Assembly: GCA_008711295.1 (NCBI GenBank)
Contig: VUYV01000291.1
Coordinates: 943,025 to 1,007,024, forward strand
Source: Anarhynchus alexandrinus
Taxonomy: Eukaryota; Chordata; Aves; Charadriiformes; Charadriidae
DNA length: 64,000 bases
Direction of reading: 5' to 3'
Below the pieces are notes generated by a model, which saw only the letters and a program-made list of their open reading frames with translations, was not told the DNA's origin and did not search any database. Position 1 is the stretch's first letter, and every line of letters begins with the position of its first letter. Shown here piece after piece: positions 11,801 through 23,293 of the stretch. The position numbers were made by a program, and so were the translations under genes.

Positions 11801-14800
11801 CAGGCCTGAGGACATCTCCTTTCCCTACTACCCTACTTCTCAGGCGCTTTGATAAATACCGAGTTTCCTCTTAACCGGGGGAGGGATCGTATCTGCAAAG
11901 TGTCAGCAGTCCAAAGCCACTTTCCACACAGCTGATAAGTTTATCCTACATCTCAGCACGTTAAAAACAGCAGCTCCAAACATACTTTTCCCCCCGACCG
12001 ATTTCTCGAGATTTATATCAGATTTGGGTTCTCCATTCCAGCGTGACTTGCCCCGTTTCTCAGCATTCTGTAATCAAACCCCGGGAGACCCACGACTGCT
12101 GCGTATGACATCATCTGCTGTCGAGACGCCCCTGTGTTATGAACTGAAGAGGTAACTGTGTCAGGCACTCAGCAGGAAGCAAATGTTTCATGGATACAAA
12201 AGAAATAATTAAAACTCAGCAATTTATTGGGGAACACGTATGTGCTTTTGTCGGTAGGAGAATGTCATCCCCATCTTTTTTCATCTCAGGATGCGCTGAT
12301 GTATTGTGGCACTTTGTGCTTTTCGGTGCCGTGCATTCCCATCCATTTCGTTCCCTCGAGTGGGGCAGGCTTTCCAACGGATTGTCACCATTTAGTAATT
12401 ACAGATATAAATGTCACCGCTGTCAAATAATATAACACACCTCACGCATCAGGACACAAGCTGTTTAAAATCAAACTATTAGAGTAAAGCTGCCGCTGTG
12501 TGAATACGCCTTGATTAAATTCATAGACATTAATCATTTTTAATAAAAACTGAATTTTGTCAAGGCAGCAATGAACTTTCCAGAAGATATGGGAGTGAAA
12601 TGTTTCCAGAAGGCACCGCTCCTCCTCCAGGCATTGCTTCAGCGCTGGAGAATAGTTCGAGTACATACCGTAGAGCCGCGAAAAGCATTTTGTAAAAGAG
12701 GTCTCCCCGCCAGCCCGCTCGGTGCCAAGACAGCTTCTATTTTCCACACTGTCAGACCCGAATCCTATCAGATTTCGGGCTGTAGAAGACAGATTATCTC
12801 GGCATCGTTATGACGGATGCACTGCTGAGGATGTCCAGTTACTCAAAGAGAAAAGGGTAAATTCCCCCCCCCAATGCCTTTCTGTCAGTGTCAGACCCAT
12901 CCGCCATCCACTGCCACGTTCATCTTTGTCACGCCTGGGAACTGCAACTCTACCAAAGGCTCTGTGGCACACATTAATTAAGCAGAAACACGGTTTGATG
13001 GAAGGATTTAGCTTCTTTATCTTTCTAAAGAAGGCATATCCCGGGAAAACAAGCTATGATTATTTCCGCTATATATTAAAGAAGTTACTCTGCATCAGGA
13101 TCAAACCGCAGTCATGGAGCGGAGCGGCCACTTGGCACGATGACAGATTGCCATATCACTCATACCTGTGAACCTTATTTACAGAAGCACCACAAAAATA
13201 TTTGAGCTGGCAGCTGTTCCATTTTGAGAGCAAAAGTATCTAAAAATGTTTTCTATTCTGCAGAATTTACAACTTAAAAAAAAACACACACAAAACACGT
13301 CTCTCCCCTCACAGCCCTTCAGCTCCTGCCCACCTCTTTTCCAATAAAGAAAAAAGCCTTAAAAGCATGAAGTATTTGCTAAAATGCAGACAACGATGTT
13401 TATGCCATTGTTCAGTCTACGTATGGGAGTCCAACTCCGAGAGGAAGAGCAGATGAAAGAGGAGAAGAGCCTCACTCAGCCCCAGCCTGCCGCACGTCCA
13501 GCAGGTCACAGCATTTACACCCCTGGAGCTGGGTTACACCACCAGGAGTCAGCCCCCAGTTAGAACACTGGTTTCCCAGGTGGGACAGAGCCTTGCCCAG
13601 TCTGGGGCGAGTGGAGACACCGGTGCCAGCCCCAGCAACGGTGCCCAGACAGCGGTGACGGCAGAAACCCCCTGAGGACACAGCAGCTGCCCACCCCCAG
13701 GGTCAGACCACCCCCAGAGCCCAAGTTTCTTACCTTCCCCACCACCACACTTCAAAATCCGAGGAGAGCTCAGAGCCCAGCCATGAACTGGGCACAGCCA
13801 CAGGGACACCCCTGCGGGTCCGGTCCCCCCCCNCGGTCTGCTGGGAGCGAGGTGCCTCCTGGCAGGGAACCCCCACCGTGACACGCTTGGCTCCTCCTGG
13901 GAGATGGGGGGTTTCTCCCGCCGCCCTCGGGCACATCGGCATCACACACCGCAGAGCCCGCGGTCCCCAGGGACACCGAGGTCCTCCCCTGGGCCACAAA
14001 GCATGGCGAGGCAGCTCCTCCGACCTGCCCCAAGGGTACCTGGTGGCTTTGTCACACAGTCTTTGCCAACAGCAAAAGCCCCTCGATTTTGGCATTCGCT
14101 GTTTTTAATACATTTTCCTGATCGGTTGGAACACGCATTCAGACATTCCACAAAAGTCACCTCTCCGCAGTCGGCGAAGAGAAGCAGACAGGTAAAAGGG
14201 AAGGAAGACAGAACTTGTCATAACCACAACAGCCAAAGCCCACAGCCTTTCCCCTTCCAGCTCACACCCCCGCCCCAGTCCTGCCTATTAATCAGCTCTG
14301 CAGCTCAGCCCCCTCTTCCTGATAGAAACACAGATCAGAACAGAAACCGTTCCAGGACATAGACCACATTTGCCACCCACCAACAGAGTCAGCGCTGCAC
14401 TTCATACCCACAAATCTCTCCCAGGTGCTCCTCACAAACTCAGGTCAGCATTTGAGTTCCCCGGCACCGACAGGAGCAGCTCTACTGAAAGCTGCTTGAA
14501 CTGCACGAGCTGGGACGGGCAGAGCCCTCACTCCCCAAAACATGCTCTGTGAAAGACCAGAGAACTTCACCATATTTAAGCAGGTTTGCTTCCTCGCTTG
14601 GTTTGCCCAAGCACAAAGCCCTCTCCTGCTCCTCAGCACCCCTCAACACAAGATTGAACCCCAAAGTAAAGCAGCTGTTTCCAGCACAAGCAAAAACAGA
14701 GCAGTCACCCCCTGACCTCCATCCAGGCTCTTGAGCAGCTCCTCTTCCCACAGCCATCTCCTTCCTCTGCAAAAGTTCTTCACCCTGCAAACCTCCAACC

Positions 14801-16960
14801 TGAACTCCTCACCCACTACCATCCCACTGAGCTGGAGAGGAGCCTTTTATAAACTCACGGCCCTTAATGATTTTCAGGTGGTTTGCATTCAATGCAGAAA
14901 AAAAACCCACCATCTTCTCCACCTGAAAGCTCTTACCCCAGCCGCCTGGATGGCCCAGGGAGGAGAGCTGGGGCTTTCATGACAAATCCTTTGTGTTGTC
15001 TCATGGGAGAGAGAGGAGAGGCCAACCTAGAGGAAAAGGCTGACAGTGTCTAAATGCAAACAGTTTTGATGGTTTCTTGTGTGGGTATTTTTTTCTTTCT
15101 GGACAAAGAAACAAACTTTTCTATGTGGTAGAAACATGAAGATGTTAGGGGTAGAGTCAGCAGCAAAGTGTACATCTAAAAAAAAATAACCCATGCATAG
15201 AGATGTAATAAAAGCTTCCACTGCTCGCCCTGCGCTTCAGCGCCAGTGTGTCACTGGGGCTTTGCCGCCTCTTCCACCGATGACAAACCAGTGCTGCTGC
15301 TCCTTCTGCAGACCCACATCAGCAAGGGAAGAACCACCCGGACTCTACACTTGGCCTCACAAGTCATGGGCAAAGTTGCCCGGCGCAGAGAGCCCCTGCT
15401 GGAGCCGGGGCGGGGGAAGGAAAGAGCAGAGCTGGGTGCCACCACCCCGGCCGCGGTGGCCAGCGGGGCTGGCAGCAGCCACGACCTTTCGGAATGGGGT
15501 CTTGAACCACGGTGGGCTGTCTTGCCCTTCATTTTTCAGCGCCTGTTTTTAACGTGCAGGGTTAAATTCGTTTGCATTAGTTTCAGGAGAGAGAACAGGT
15601 CCTCGGCAGTCTCCAGCACTACGTACCTGTCAGCGCTCGCTGCCGGGGGGCCGTGAGGCACCCCCTGCTCTCATCCACGCATTGCAAACGAAACCCAGAG
15701 TAACAGCCGGGCTTTACAACCTAAAGGCACCTTTGCAGAAACAGGGTTTCCCTCTGCACATGCCAAACATGAGCTCGCCAAGATCATACAGGCGTTACCT
15801 GCAGAACCGGAGCCCCGAAACCCCTCCGCGTGTCCGGCCCCGGGCAGCCGCGGGGGCTGAGAGCAGCGCACCCGCCACAGCATCCCCGAGGCGGCTCCGG
15901 CTGACACCGGGGTGGATGCGCACCCGGATTCTCCCTCCCACAGCAATCCCGAGAGCACGGCGTCCTCCTCATCTCCGTAAGCCCTGAGCAAGAGCGGACG
16001 CACCGCAGCCTGTTTCCGTGGGGCTGGGAGAAGCAGCCATCCTGCTGGGAGGGCTCCAGGAGGTAAAAAATGTAGTTTTGCTGAAGTGACGGCCGTAGGC
16101 GGTGCCTTAGTGGTAACACAGCCATAGGACCAAGCTCCCATCTCCACAAACATCGTCCTTCTGATCCGAATCTGAAAATCTTTACAAAACCCTTTCATAC
16201 ACCTCAATTATTTTAACCACTTAGCCATCACGTTCCAGTATTGATTTGAACACATACCAATTATTTAAGTCAATTGCCTATTAAAATTCATTTTTGGCGG
16301 AAGGTCAAACCTGCAAATTGAAACCAGATGCAGTACATTATGCCTATCAGTATTGTGATCTGCACACGAGTTCATTATTATACTTCTGCAGAAGTAATTT
16401 CTCTTGTCAAATTTTGCTCTATACGCCAGTGTCGCTATTACAAGCTCTATTAATTAAGAGGGCTTTTATTATTATTAACTGAAAGTTTTAAATACTGCAA
16501 TCTCAAATAAAGATATGTAAAAAGGCACCAGGGCTTACCTACCTATGGCACGCTGCTCCCATTGTGCAGAAAGAAATGAAAAGGAATTAAGTTTGCGGCT
16601 GGATGTGCGTTTTGTTCAGTTACAGAAGATCTGAGGAGCTTTAAGACTCCGTGTCGAGAATAACCACGATAAGCGGTTCCCTCCTCTGACACTGCTGGCA
16701 CCATCCCGGTTGCACGCACAGGACCGCATCGCTCGTAAAGTGCGGTGACTTCTGGGCAGCCCTTAACCCACTTGAAGCCCATCGAGAGGAAAAAGGCCAC
16801 CGGAATGGCCTCTCCGTGTCACCCTGAAACTTCTGTCAGCTCCTGGTGAAAGGCAGCAGAAGCACAGCAAACCTCAAAGCGCTCTCAAAGCTGTTACGCT
16901 GCTCTCTCCCTTCGCGGCCAGAGCCGGGAAATCCCACCCGGACTTGCTTTGGGTTCCACA
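5807..16960. other. Intergenic, no recognised gene
   Basis: About 11 kb without a supportable gene. The longest open frame (7721-8656, plus) has a proline, serine and histidine-rich composition, no recognisable domain and no splice context. Several AT-rich, CpG-poor islands (about 10.13-10.56, 12.42-12.56 and 16.20-16.51 kb) stand out from their surroundings and could be conserved noncoding elements. A C-run with an ambiguous base lies at 13833. Confidence 0.55.
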
Positions 16961-17572
16961 GAATCATAGAATCATAGAATGGTTGAGGTTGGAAAGGACC
17001 TTGAAGATCACTGAGTTCCAACCCCCCTGCCATAGGCAGGGACACCTCCCACCAGACCAGGCTGCCCAAGGCCACCTCCAGCCTGGCCTTGAACACCTCC
17101 AGGGATGGGGCCTCAACAACCTCTCTGGGCAACCTGGGCCAGTGCCTCACCACCCTCACAGGGAAAAACTTCTTCCTCATGTTCAATCTAAACCTGCCCT
17201 CTTCCAGTTGGAAGCCATTCCCCCTCGTCCTATCACTCCATGCCCCAGTAAAAAGTCCTTCCCCAGCTCTCCTGGAGCCCCTTTAGGGACTGGAAGGCCG
17301 CAATGAGATCTCCCCGGAGCCTTCTCTTCTCCAGGCTGAACACCCCCAACTCTCTCAGCCTCTCCTCAGAGGAGAGGTGCTCCAGCCCTCGCATCATCCT
17401 CGTGGCCCTCCTCTGGACACGCTCCAGCAGGTCCATGTCCTTCTTCTGTTGGGGACTCCAGAGCTGGAGGCAGTACTCCAGGTGGGGTCTCACGAGAGTG
17501 GAGTAGAGGGGCAGAATCCCCCCCTCGCCCTGCTGGCCACACTTCTGCCGATGCAGCCCAGGATGCGGTTGG
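16961..17572 (-). mobile_element. CR1 LINE, young 5'-truncated copy
   Basis: The plus strand opens with GAATCATAGAATCATAGAA, the reverse complement of the CR1 3' terminal ATTCTATG repeat, so the element is on the minus strand. About 610 bp remain, comprising the 3' UTR and the end of ORF2. On the minus strand 17233-17493 still encodes the C-terminal reverse-transcriptase tail ([40 protein letters not shown] motifs). Homology to the 26.83 kb copy stops near 17572, which marks the truncation. Very high similarity to that copy implies recent activity of one subfamily. Confidence 0.95.
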
Positions 17573-20500
17573 GTGGGTTGTCCTGCGGTAGCAGCTCATT
17601 TTAAGGTCCTAGAAAAACAAAGGCCAGTTGCTCACGGGTTGCTCTGCCACTGCTTGCACGTGTCTTCCCCCATCACACCCGCTGCCCTTCGCATCCTTCT
17701 TTTACGTAAAAGGACACGAGCGGCCTGTGCAGTACGGAGGACGTTGGCACGCAGGGGGGAACGTGGCATTTTCTCCCAGAGTAACAGAAGCATTTTGTTT
17801 CCTTTGAGACCAACCCTGTAATTGTCCCGAGAGAAAAATTAATTTCCTTCCAAACTAAAAATCATTTGAAAGGAAGCCAGCAGTTCCAGTGGGAAATGCT
17901 GGCGTTCCCCCTGGGAAAACTGGCAACAAGCCAAAATAGAAATTTTCATTTTAAAAATGCCAACTTGAAATAGGATATTTGCATTTCTGCCCTCCAACAG
18001 CAGGCAGAGTTTTCCCATTAAGAAGTTTTTTTAAAAGATTGTGTTTCGGTGGAAGGAGGGTGTGTTTGGTAATTCTGATAGGAAAATCTGTTCTCTGACC
18101 ATCTCCGAACATCTGAAAGTGTTTTGAGCTCTTTGCAACACAGCCTACATCCTCACTTCAGGGTGCTACAGATTGCAGAGATTAAATCAACAAATTTTAA
18201 GCATCTTATGGGCAGTTCAGTTCATTATGTGTCTCCCATCACTTCACTCGCACGTTGCACCAACACAGAGCAAGGCTGTACTTTAATCACAGCCTCTTCC
18301 ATAGTTCATCCAGGATTTCCTAATAGCTCTTTAAGACCATCACTGGGGAAAAGTGGAAGAGAAAAGCCAAGAGAAAGGCACTGCAGCCAAACACAGCTGG
18401 TGTCCAGCGAGCACCCACCGCTTCTGCCTAAAGTTCCCATTACTCACTCGTAGAAATATTTATTTTCAGTGCAGCTCTATAAAATCTTTCCAGTTTCCTT
18501 ACATTGTTATTTGCTGGAGGAAGGAGCCCGCGGGTCACGCCAGAGGCAAGTGGGAGCACGTAGGTGTCGCAGGGAGGATGGGTGGGTGTCGTGGGGAGGG
18601 GGTGGGTGGGCACGACCCTTACAGCTCCGTGTCCCCCCCAGTGAGCCCTTTGTCCTCTTATCTGCCACAGTCAATAGCATTTTTGTCTGCTGTTGAGCAC
18701 AGTTGGGTTTTCTTGTGGCGTTTGCAACAACAGTGGAACGGCCACATTTACTCTCTCTCGGTAAAGGTAAAAAGAGGGGGGGGGGGGGGGTTGGCACCTC
18801 CAAAGTGACCCTCCAGAAACATCTGCTCCTGGATTTCACTCTCGTATCCCAAAGCCCCTGTCCCCACTCCCGCAGAGGGGCCGGACTCTGCTGCCTGCCC
18901 GACAGCAGACGAGGCGCCCTACGGGACCGCTCTGAGCGGCTCTGCTTCCAGGTCCCCCGTGTTTGCACTGCTGGGGAAGGACCCCGAGGGGGCAGGAAGC
19001 GCGGAAGGGAACGGCAGGACCAGGCTGAAGCCATGCTGTGGTTGCAGAAGAGGTGTGGGGATGGTGAGTGACGTCCCGGGAGCTCCCATCCGCAGCTCGC
19101 TGTTAGGTGGCAGAAATGCACCTCCCCGGGGAAGACGGATGAGAAACTCCATCCATCTCTATGACTGGCTCTAGGTGCATAACCAAGAAAGAAAACTCAT
19201 GGCAAAATGATTGTTTGTTCCCTTGCACCCGCCCCTCTGCTTAAAACTGAGATGAATGTCACTGACATTAGAGGAAAAGTTTTCCTTTCCCACTCGTGTG
19301 CAGAGTGTGCGGAGCAGCCAGCATCCAGTAGACTTGTCCAGGAAGGTCTGGGATAGTGGGACTTGCATAAAGCAGAGAACATGCTATTTCTTACTCTCCC
19401 AACACCTCCCTTGAAATTAAGCCCAGGGGGGAATACACTTTATTTTACAGAAGACTTGGTACCCTACAGGGGGATCTTGGAAAAGCACCGGTGGAGGGGC
19501 TGCACCCAGAGCAGATGTCCCTCTGCTGCACATCTCGAGGGAGACGAGAAGGCGTCTCCTGAAACTGGGAGTGTTGTGCAAACAGTCACAGAAAGGGAGT
19601 TGAGGGCAGGGAAAGCCACCAATATGAGAGCGTCCTGTTTGAAGGGATGCAGCGTCGGTCCTGCTTCTGGTTGTGCTGCGCTTCACTCGTCTCTCTTAAA
19701 AGCCATTTGGAAATAACTCTGTGGACACAGCCTCTAGAAAGGATCACTGGAGGGGATCAAGTTGGTCTCTCAGCGGCCATCACATTTCCAGCTCAGCCAT
19801 GGTCCAAAGGCAGGTCGAGGGCTCTCCTGCAGCAGGTTTTGTGATATGGCACGTACCTGCTGGGAAGAGAGTGGCATGGCCAGGCCAGCAACGCTAGCAG
19901 ATGGTGAGGATCTTCCATCCCAGCACGAGCCGCGGGGCCGTCTCAGGAGGAGGGGAGGCTCGACACCTGCTCTCCGAGTCTCCCGCGGCTCCATGCAGGC
20001 AAAGGGATGATCCAGGAGCAGGAGACGCACCGCCCAGGGCACCACCTCCCCAGCTGCGGTCTCTGGAGGCCACGGCAAGAGGTCTGCAGGACCACAGCTT
20101 TTGGAGGCCCCCAGTGGGGATTGAAACTGCTCCGTTTCTCCAAAATAAAGCGTAGGAAGGGCTAGTGCCTTGGAGCTATGTAACCCAGGGGTTATATCCC
20201 AAATTCCAATATACTCTCTCTCCACCTCCCTTCCTTCCTTTCTTCCTTAAAACAAGGATGAGATAAGTTAGAACCCAGCCCTGGGCAGGACCTCACAGTC
20301 CACGGCAGGCAAGCCCTGCCTCTCTGAGTGCGCTTCGCAAAGGGGAGGCGCCTCAGAGCAACTTCCAAACGACCAACATCGAGGAGCTACAACAGTTTGG
20401 CTGAGCTCATCCCAGCGCCAGTGTGAGACGGTCCCCGGGTAGGGTACGCAGCTGATGCGAAACCGATGCTACACTTGATCTTAGCTGAAAGGCCATTAAA

Positions 20501-22999
20501 AAGAAATCAGAAGAGACTGGCTAAAAGCAATTTATGGGGTTACAAAATGATGTATTACATGCACCATGGCTCCAGGTTTGGAGTAATTTAGGCTGGTATT
20601 GATTGAGGAGAGACTGGGGCATATTCCACCACCTTTTTAATTTCAGTCTGATTTGGCCGCTGCTTGCAGGTCAGCAGGCAATTTGATGAGACAAAAACAA
20701 ACCAAGCATTAGAGCAGCCTAAATCATCCGCTTTTAGAAGTACCTTGTAAATAACTTTTAAGGCCGAACAAGGAGAACAAAATGAAAGAACTGGCTATTA
20801 AGGAAATCGAGACTGAAGTTTCAGGCTGAGAAAAAATGATTTCATGGCACAGTTAAGAAGGAATATCACTCACATAGACCATCGTTGCCTGCCTTTATTT
20901 TCCCAAACAAATATGCTGTCTTTTTCCTCACATTACAGTGCTAATTCTGATTCAGCGTGAACTGATTAGATACCAACATAAAGCCAAAGTACACACGGTT
21001 GGTTACAAAGGCCTCTAATCATATCACTGCAGCAATGGGATGGATGACTTGGTGGGCTTCCAGATTATTCGAGCCATGTAATGGTGTAGGATTGTCTCTA
21101 CGCCCCAAGGAACGGGACGGGTCGCAAATCCGAGTGTACGTTTCCTGGGGGGGTACATCTGGGATGGTTTTTCTGGGGAAGGTAGTGATGACAGTACTCA
21201 GTGTACTGGCACATGGGAGGTGCTAGTGAACAGTGGAGACCCACCAGTACTTGAGGTGGGGAAATCGCCCATCGATTGACATCAGTGGAAAAAACGTGCC
21301 ACATACCCCGGTGATATTCAGGAGACGAAGCATAGGCAGAGGAAGTGGGAGGAAAAGGTCATTTAATTCTTCATTATGCCTCTTTGGCTCTGGGGTTGAA
21401 GCGGTCCCCTCCTCACAAAGCTGCAGGAATGTGCATGAAATCCCAGTCCCTCTCCCCTCTCCCCGCTGGAAACCTGCCCCACGTGTTACCTGTAACTTCT
21501 CCAACACGTCCACAGTCTCACAGGGCACGAGGATGGAGGTGGGACACGGTAAATGGGGGGATTGCTTCAAACCAACGAGAGTATCCGACTGCAAACTGCC
21601 TTCAGTGTCAGCTATGGCCCCAAGCCCACCTCTGCTGCGTTCACGTATGGATCGCCTGTAGGTCACAGGCAAAGGTCTGAGCAAAGAAGATCAATTGCGT
21701 AGCTTACGCCAGCTATCAGGTGTTGGATATAAATGGATTTTCCAAGTTTACTGTGACTATCAAAAGCTGGAACTCTGATGTGCACAGGGGAAGAGAGACA
21801 CAGAAATCTCTGATTGGACTAATTAGCACTTTCCTGCAAGAAGGCTTCTCTGATCTCTAATTGCATGTTCATTTCAGCCTTTTAATATCGTGCTTGTGAG
21901 GTTCTTTTCTATTTCCTGCAGGTAAAGGGAGACGTGACCTCGTATTCTGTCACACGCGTTGGTGGAGCAGTAGATGTGATGTCCAGGTTTGCCGAAGCTC
22001 AGGAGGGAGCAGGAAAACTCTCTGCATTTACTCCAGACCAAGCAGTTGCTGAGGACCCAGTTCTTTCTTTCTGGCAAGCAGGGCGTCGGATCAAATACCG
22101 TCCCAGGCGAGGCAAAGTCCCACAGCTTTGGCTCGTAATAAAACCAAGTTGAGTGGAGTGAGGAAGGACAACACCTCCTTCCATGGGCCTGTGGAAACGA
22201 TAACCTGCTCCCAGACACACACACGTGGTGGGAAGACCAGCCCAGCCGGGCTCCGATCGACTCACAGCTAGCACAGAAACTGCAGGGCTCAGCTGCCCGG
22301 GAACCCGATTCTACCCTTCTCGTAATGAGTCGCACAATCAAATGAAACCACCTGAGTGTCTTGTTCCTTTGCTTCAACTCCAGAAGTCAAAGACTTCAAA
22401 AGTTATTGGCAGTTTTAATTAAAACTAGCTTTGAGATACAGAGCAACTTATAATGGTTATGGCTCATTCTAGATAATACTGTAATAAGCCTCTCTCATAT
22501 TAAACATAGCAGCAATATTGTTCACCAGAGATGAGGACATTAGCACAAATAATCAGCCTCACTGTCCTGGGGAGGGCACTGAAGCCAAGAGGGGGTCTAA
22601 AATGATTGCATAAAAGGCATTTGCTCCTGAAAAAGAGAATATCCTGCAGCTCCCTGCCCTCTTCGGCATCCTTCCTGGAAGGCCCCTGAGTCTCCAGCAG
22701 ATTGAGTTCAAAACCCCGTTCCTCTGTCAGCAGCGTGTTGCCGGTGGGAGGAGATGTCCAGGTTCCTGCCCCTGCCTGGGCACCCGCCGCATCCTCTGTG
22801 CTGGACGATCCCATTCACGTGAGCCATTTGTCACCGGCACAGAGCTTTAGCAGGGCAGGCTGCAGGCACGGCCATCGCAGATACGTCCGCAATTTCAGCC
22901 CTCTTCAGCTCTTCTGATTCCCGGCCCTCGGCTCTGCCCAAGGGCTTGCAGCGAAGGCAGGGCTCAGCTCACGGTTTACTCAGAACTTCATGTTCAAGT
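17573..22999. other. Intergenic, no recognised gene
   Basis: No gene is supportable here. A run of 15 G lies at 18776-18790. A U2-derived fragment is at 20431-20494, annotated separately. An AT-rich, CpG-poor stretch at about 20.51-20.96 kb looks unlike its flanks and may be a conserved noncoding element. Open frames at 18.5-19.1 kb and 19.77-20.22 kb follow the GC content and show no domain. Confidence 0.55.
20431..20494 (-). pseudogene. U2 snRNA-derived fragment
   Basis: Read on the minus strand from 20494, the sequence matches the 5' part of U2 snRNA: GGCCTTT, then GCTAAGATCAAGTGTAG, with about 24 of 26 bases identical over 20469-20494. The match continues more weakly (CATC, then CATCAG) to a CTACCCGGGGAC block matching CTATCCGAGGAC of U2. 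The branch-site recognition GTAGTA reads GTAGCA. The first ~10 bases and everything beyond about U2 position 80, including the Sm site, are missing, and several bases are deleted inside. It is therefore a truncated pseudogene, not a working snRNA gene. The U2 sequence used is from memory. Confidence 0.75.
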
Positions 23000-23293
23000 T
23001 CACTTTTTACTGGGGCATGGAGTGATAGGACGAGGGGGAATGGCTTCAAAGTGGAAGAGGGCAGGTTTAGATTGAACATGAGGAAGAAGTTTTTCCCTGT
23101 GAGGGTGGTGAGGCACTGGCACAGGTTGCCCAGAGAGGTTGTTGAGGCCCCATCCCTGGAGGTGTTCAAGGCCAGGCTGGAGGTGGCCTTGGGCAACCTG
23201 GTCTGGTGGGAGGTGTCCCTGCCTATGGCAGGGGATTGGAATGAGATGATCTTCAAGGTCCTTTCCAACCTAAACCATTCTATGATTCTATGA
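23000..23293 (+). mobile_element. CR1 LINE, young short copy
   Basis: The element is in sense orientation and ends at 23293 with ATTCTATGATTCTATGA, the CR1 3' terminus. It starts at the ACTTTTTACTGGGGCATGG position of the family, so only ~294 bp of 3' end are present. Sequence is nearly the same as the matching part of the copies at 16.96 and 26.83 kb, which points to the same recently active subfamily. Confidence 0.95.
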
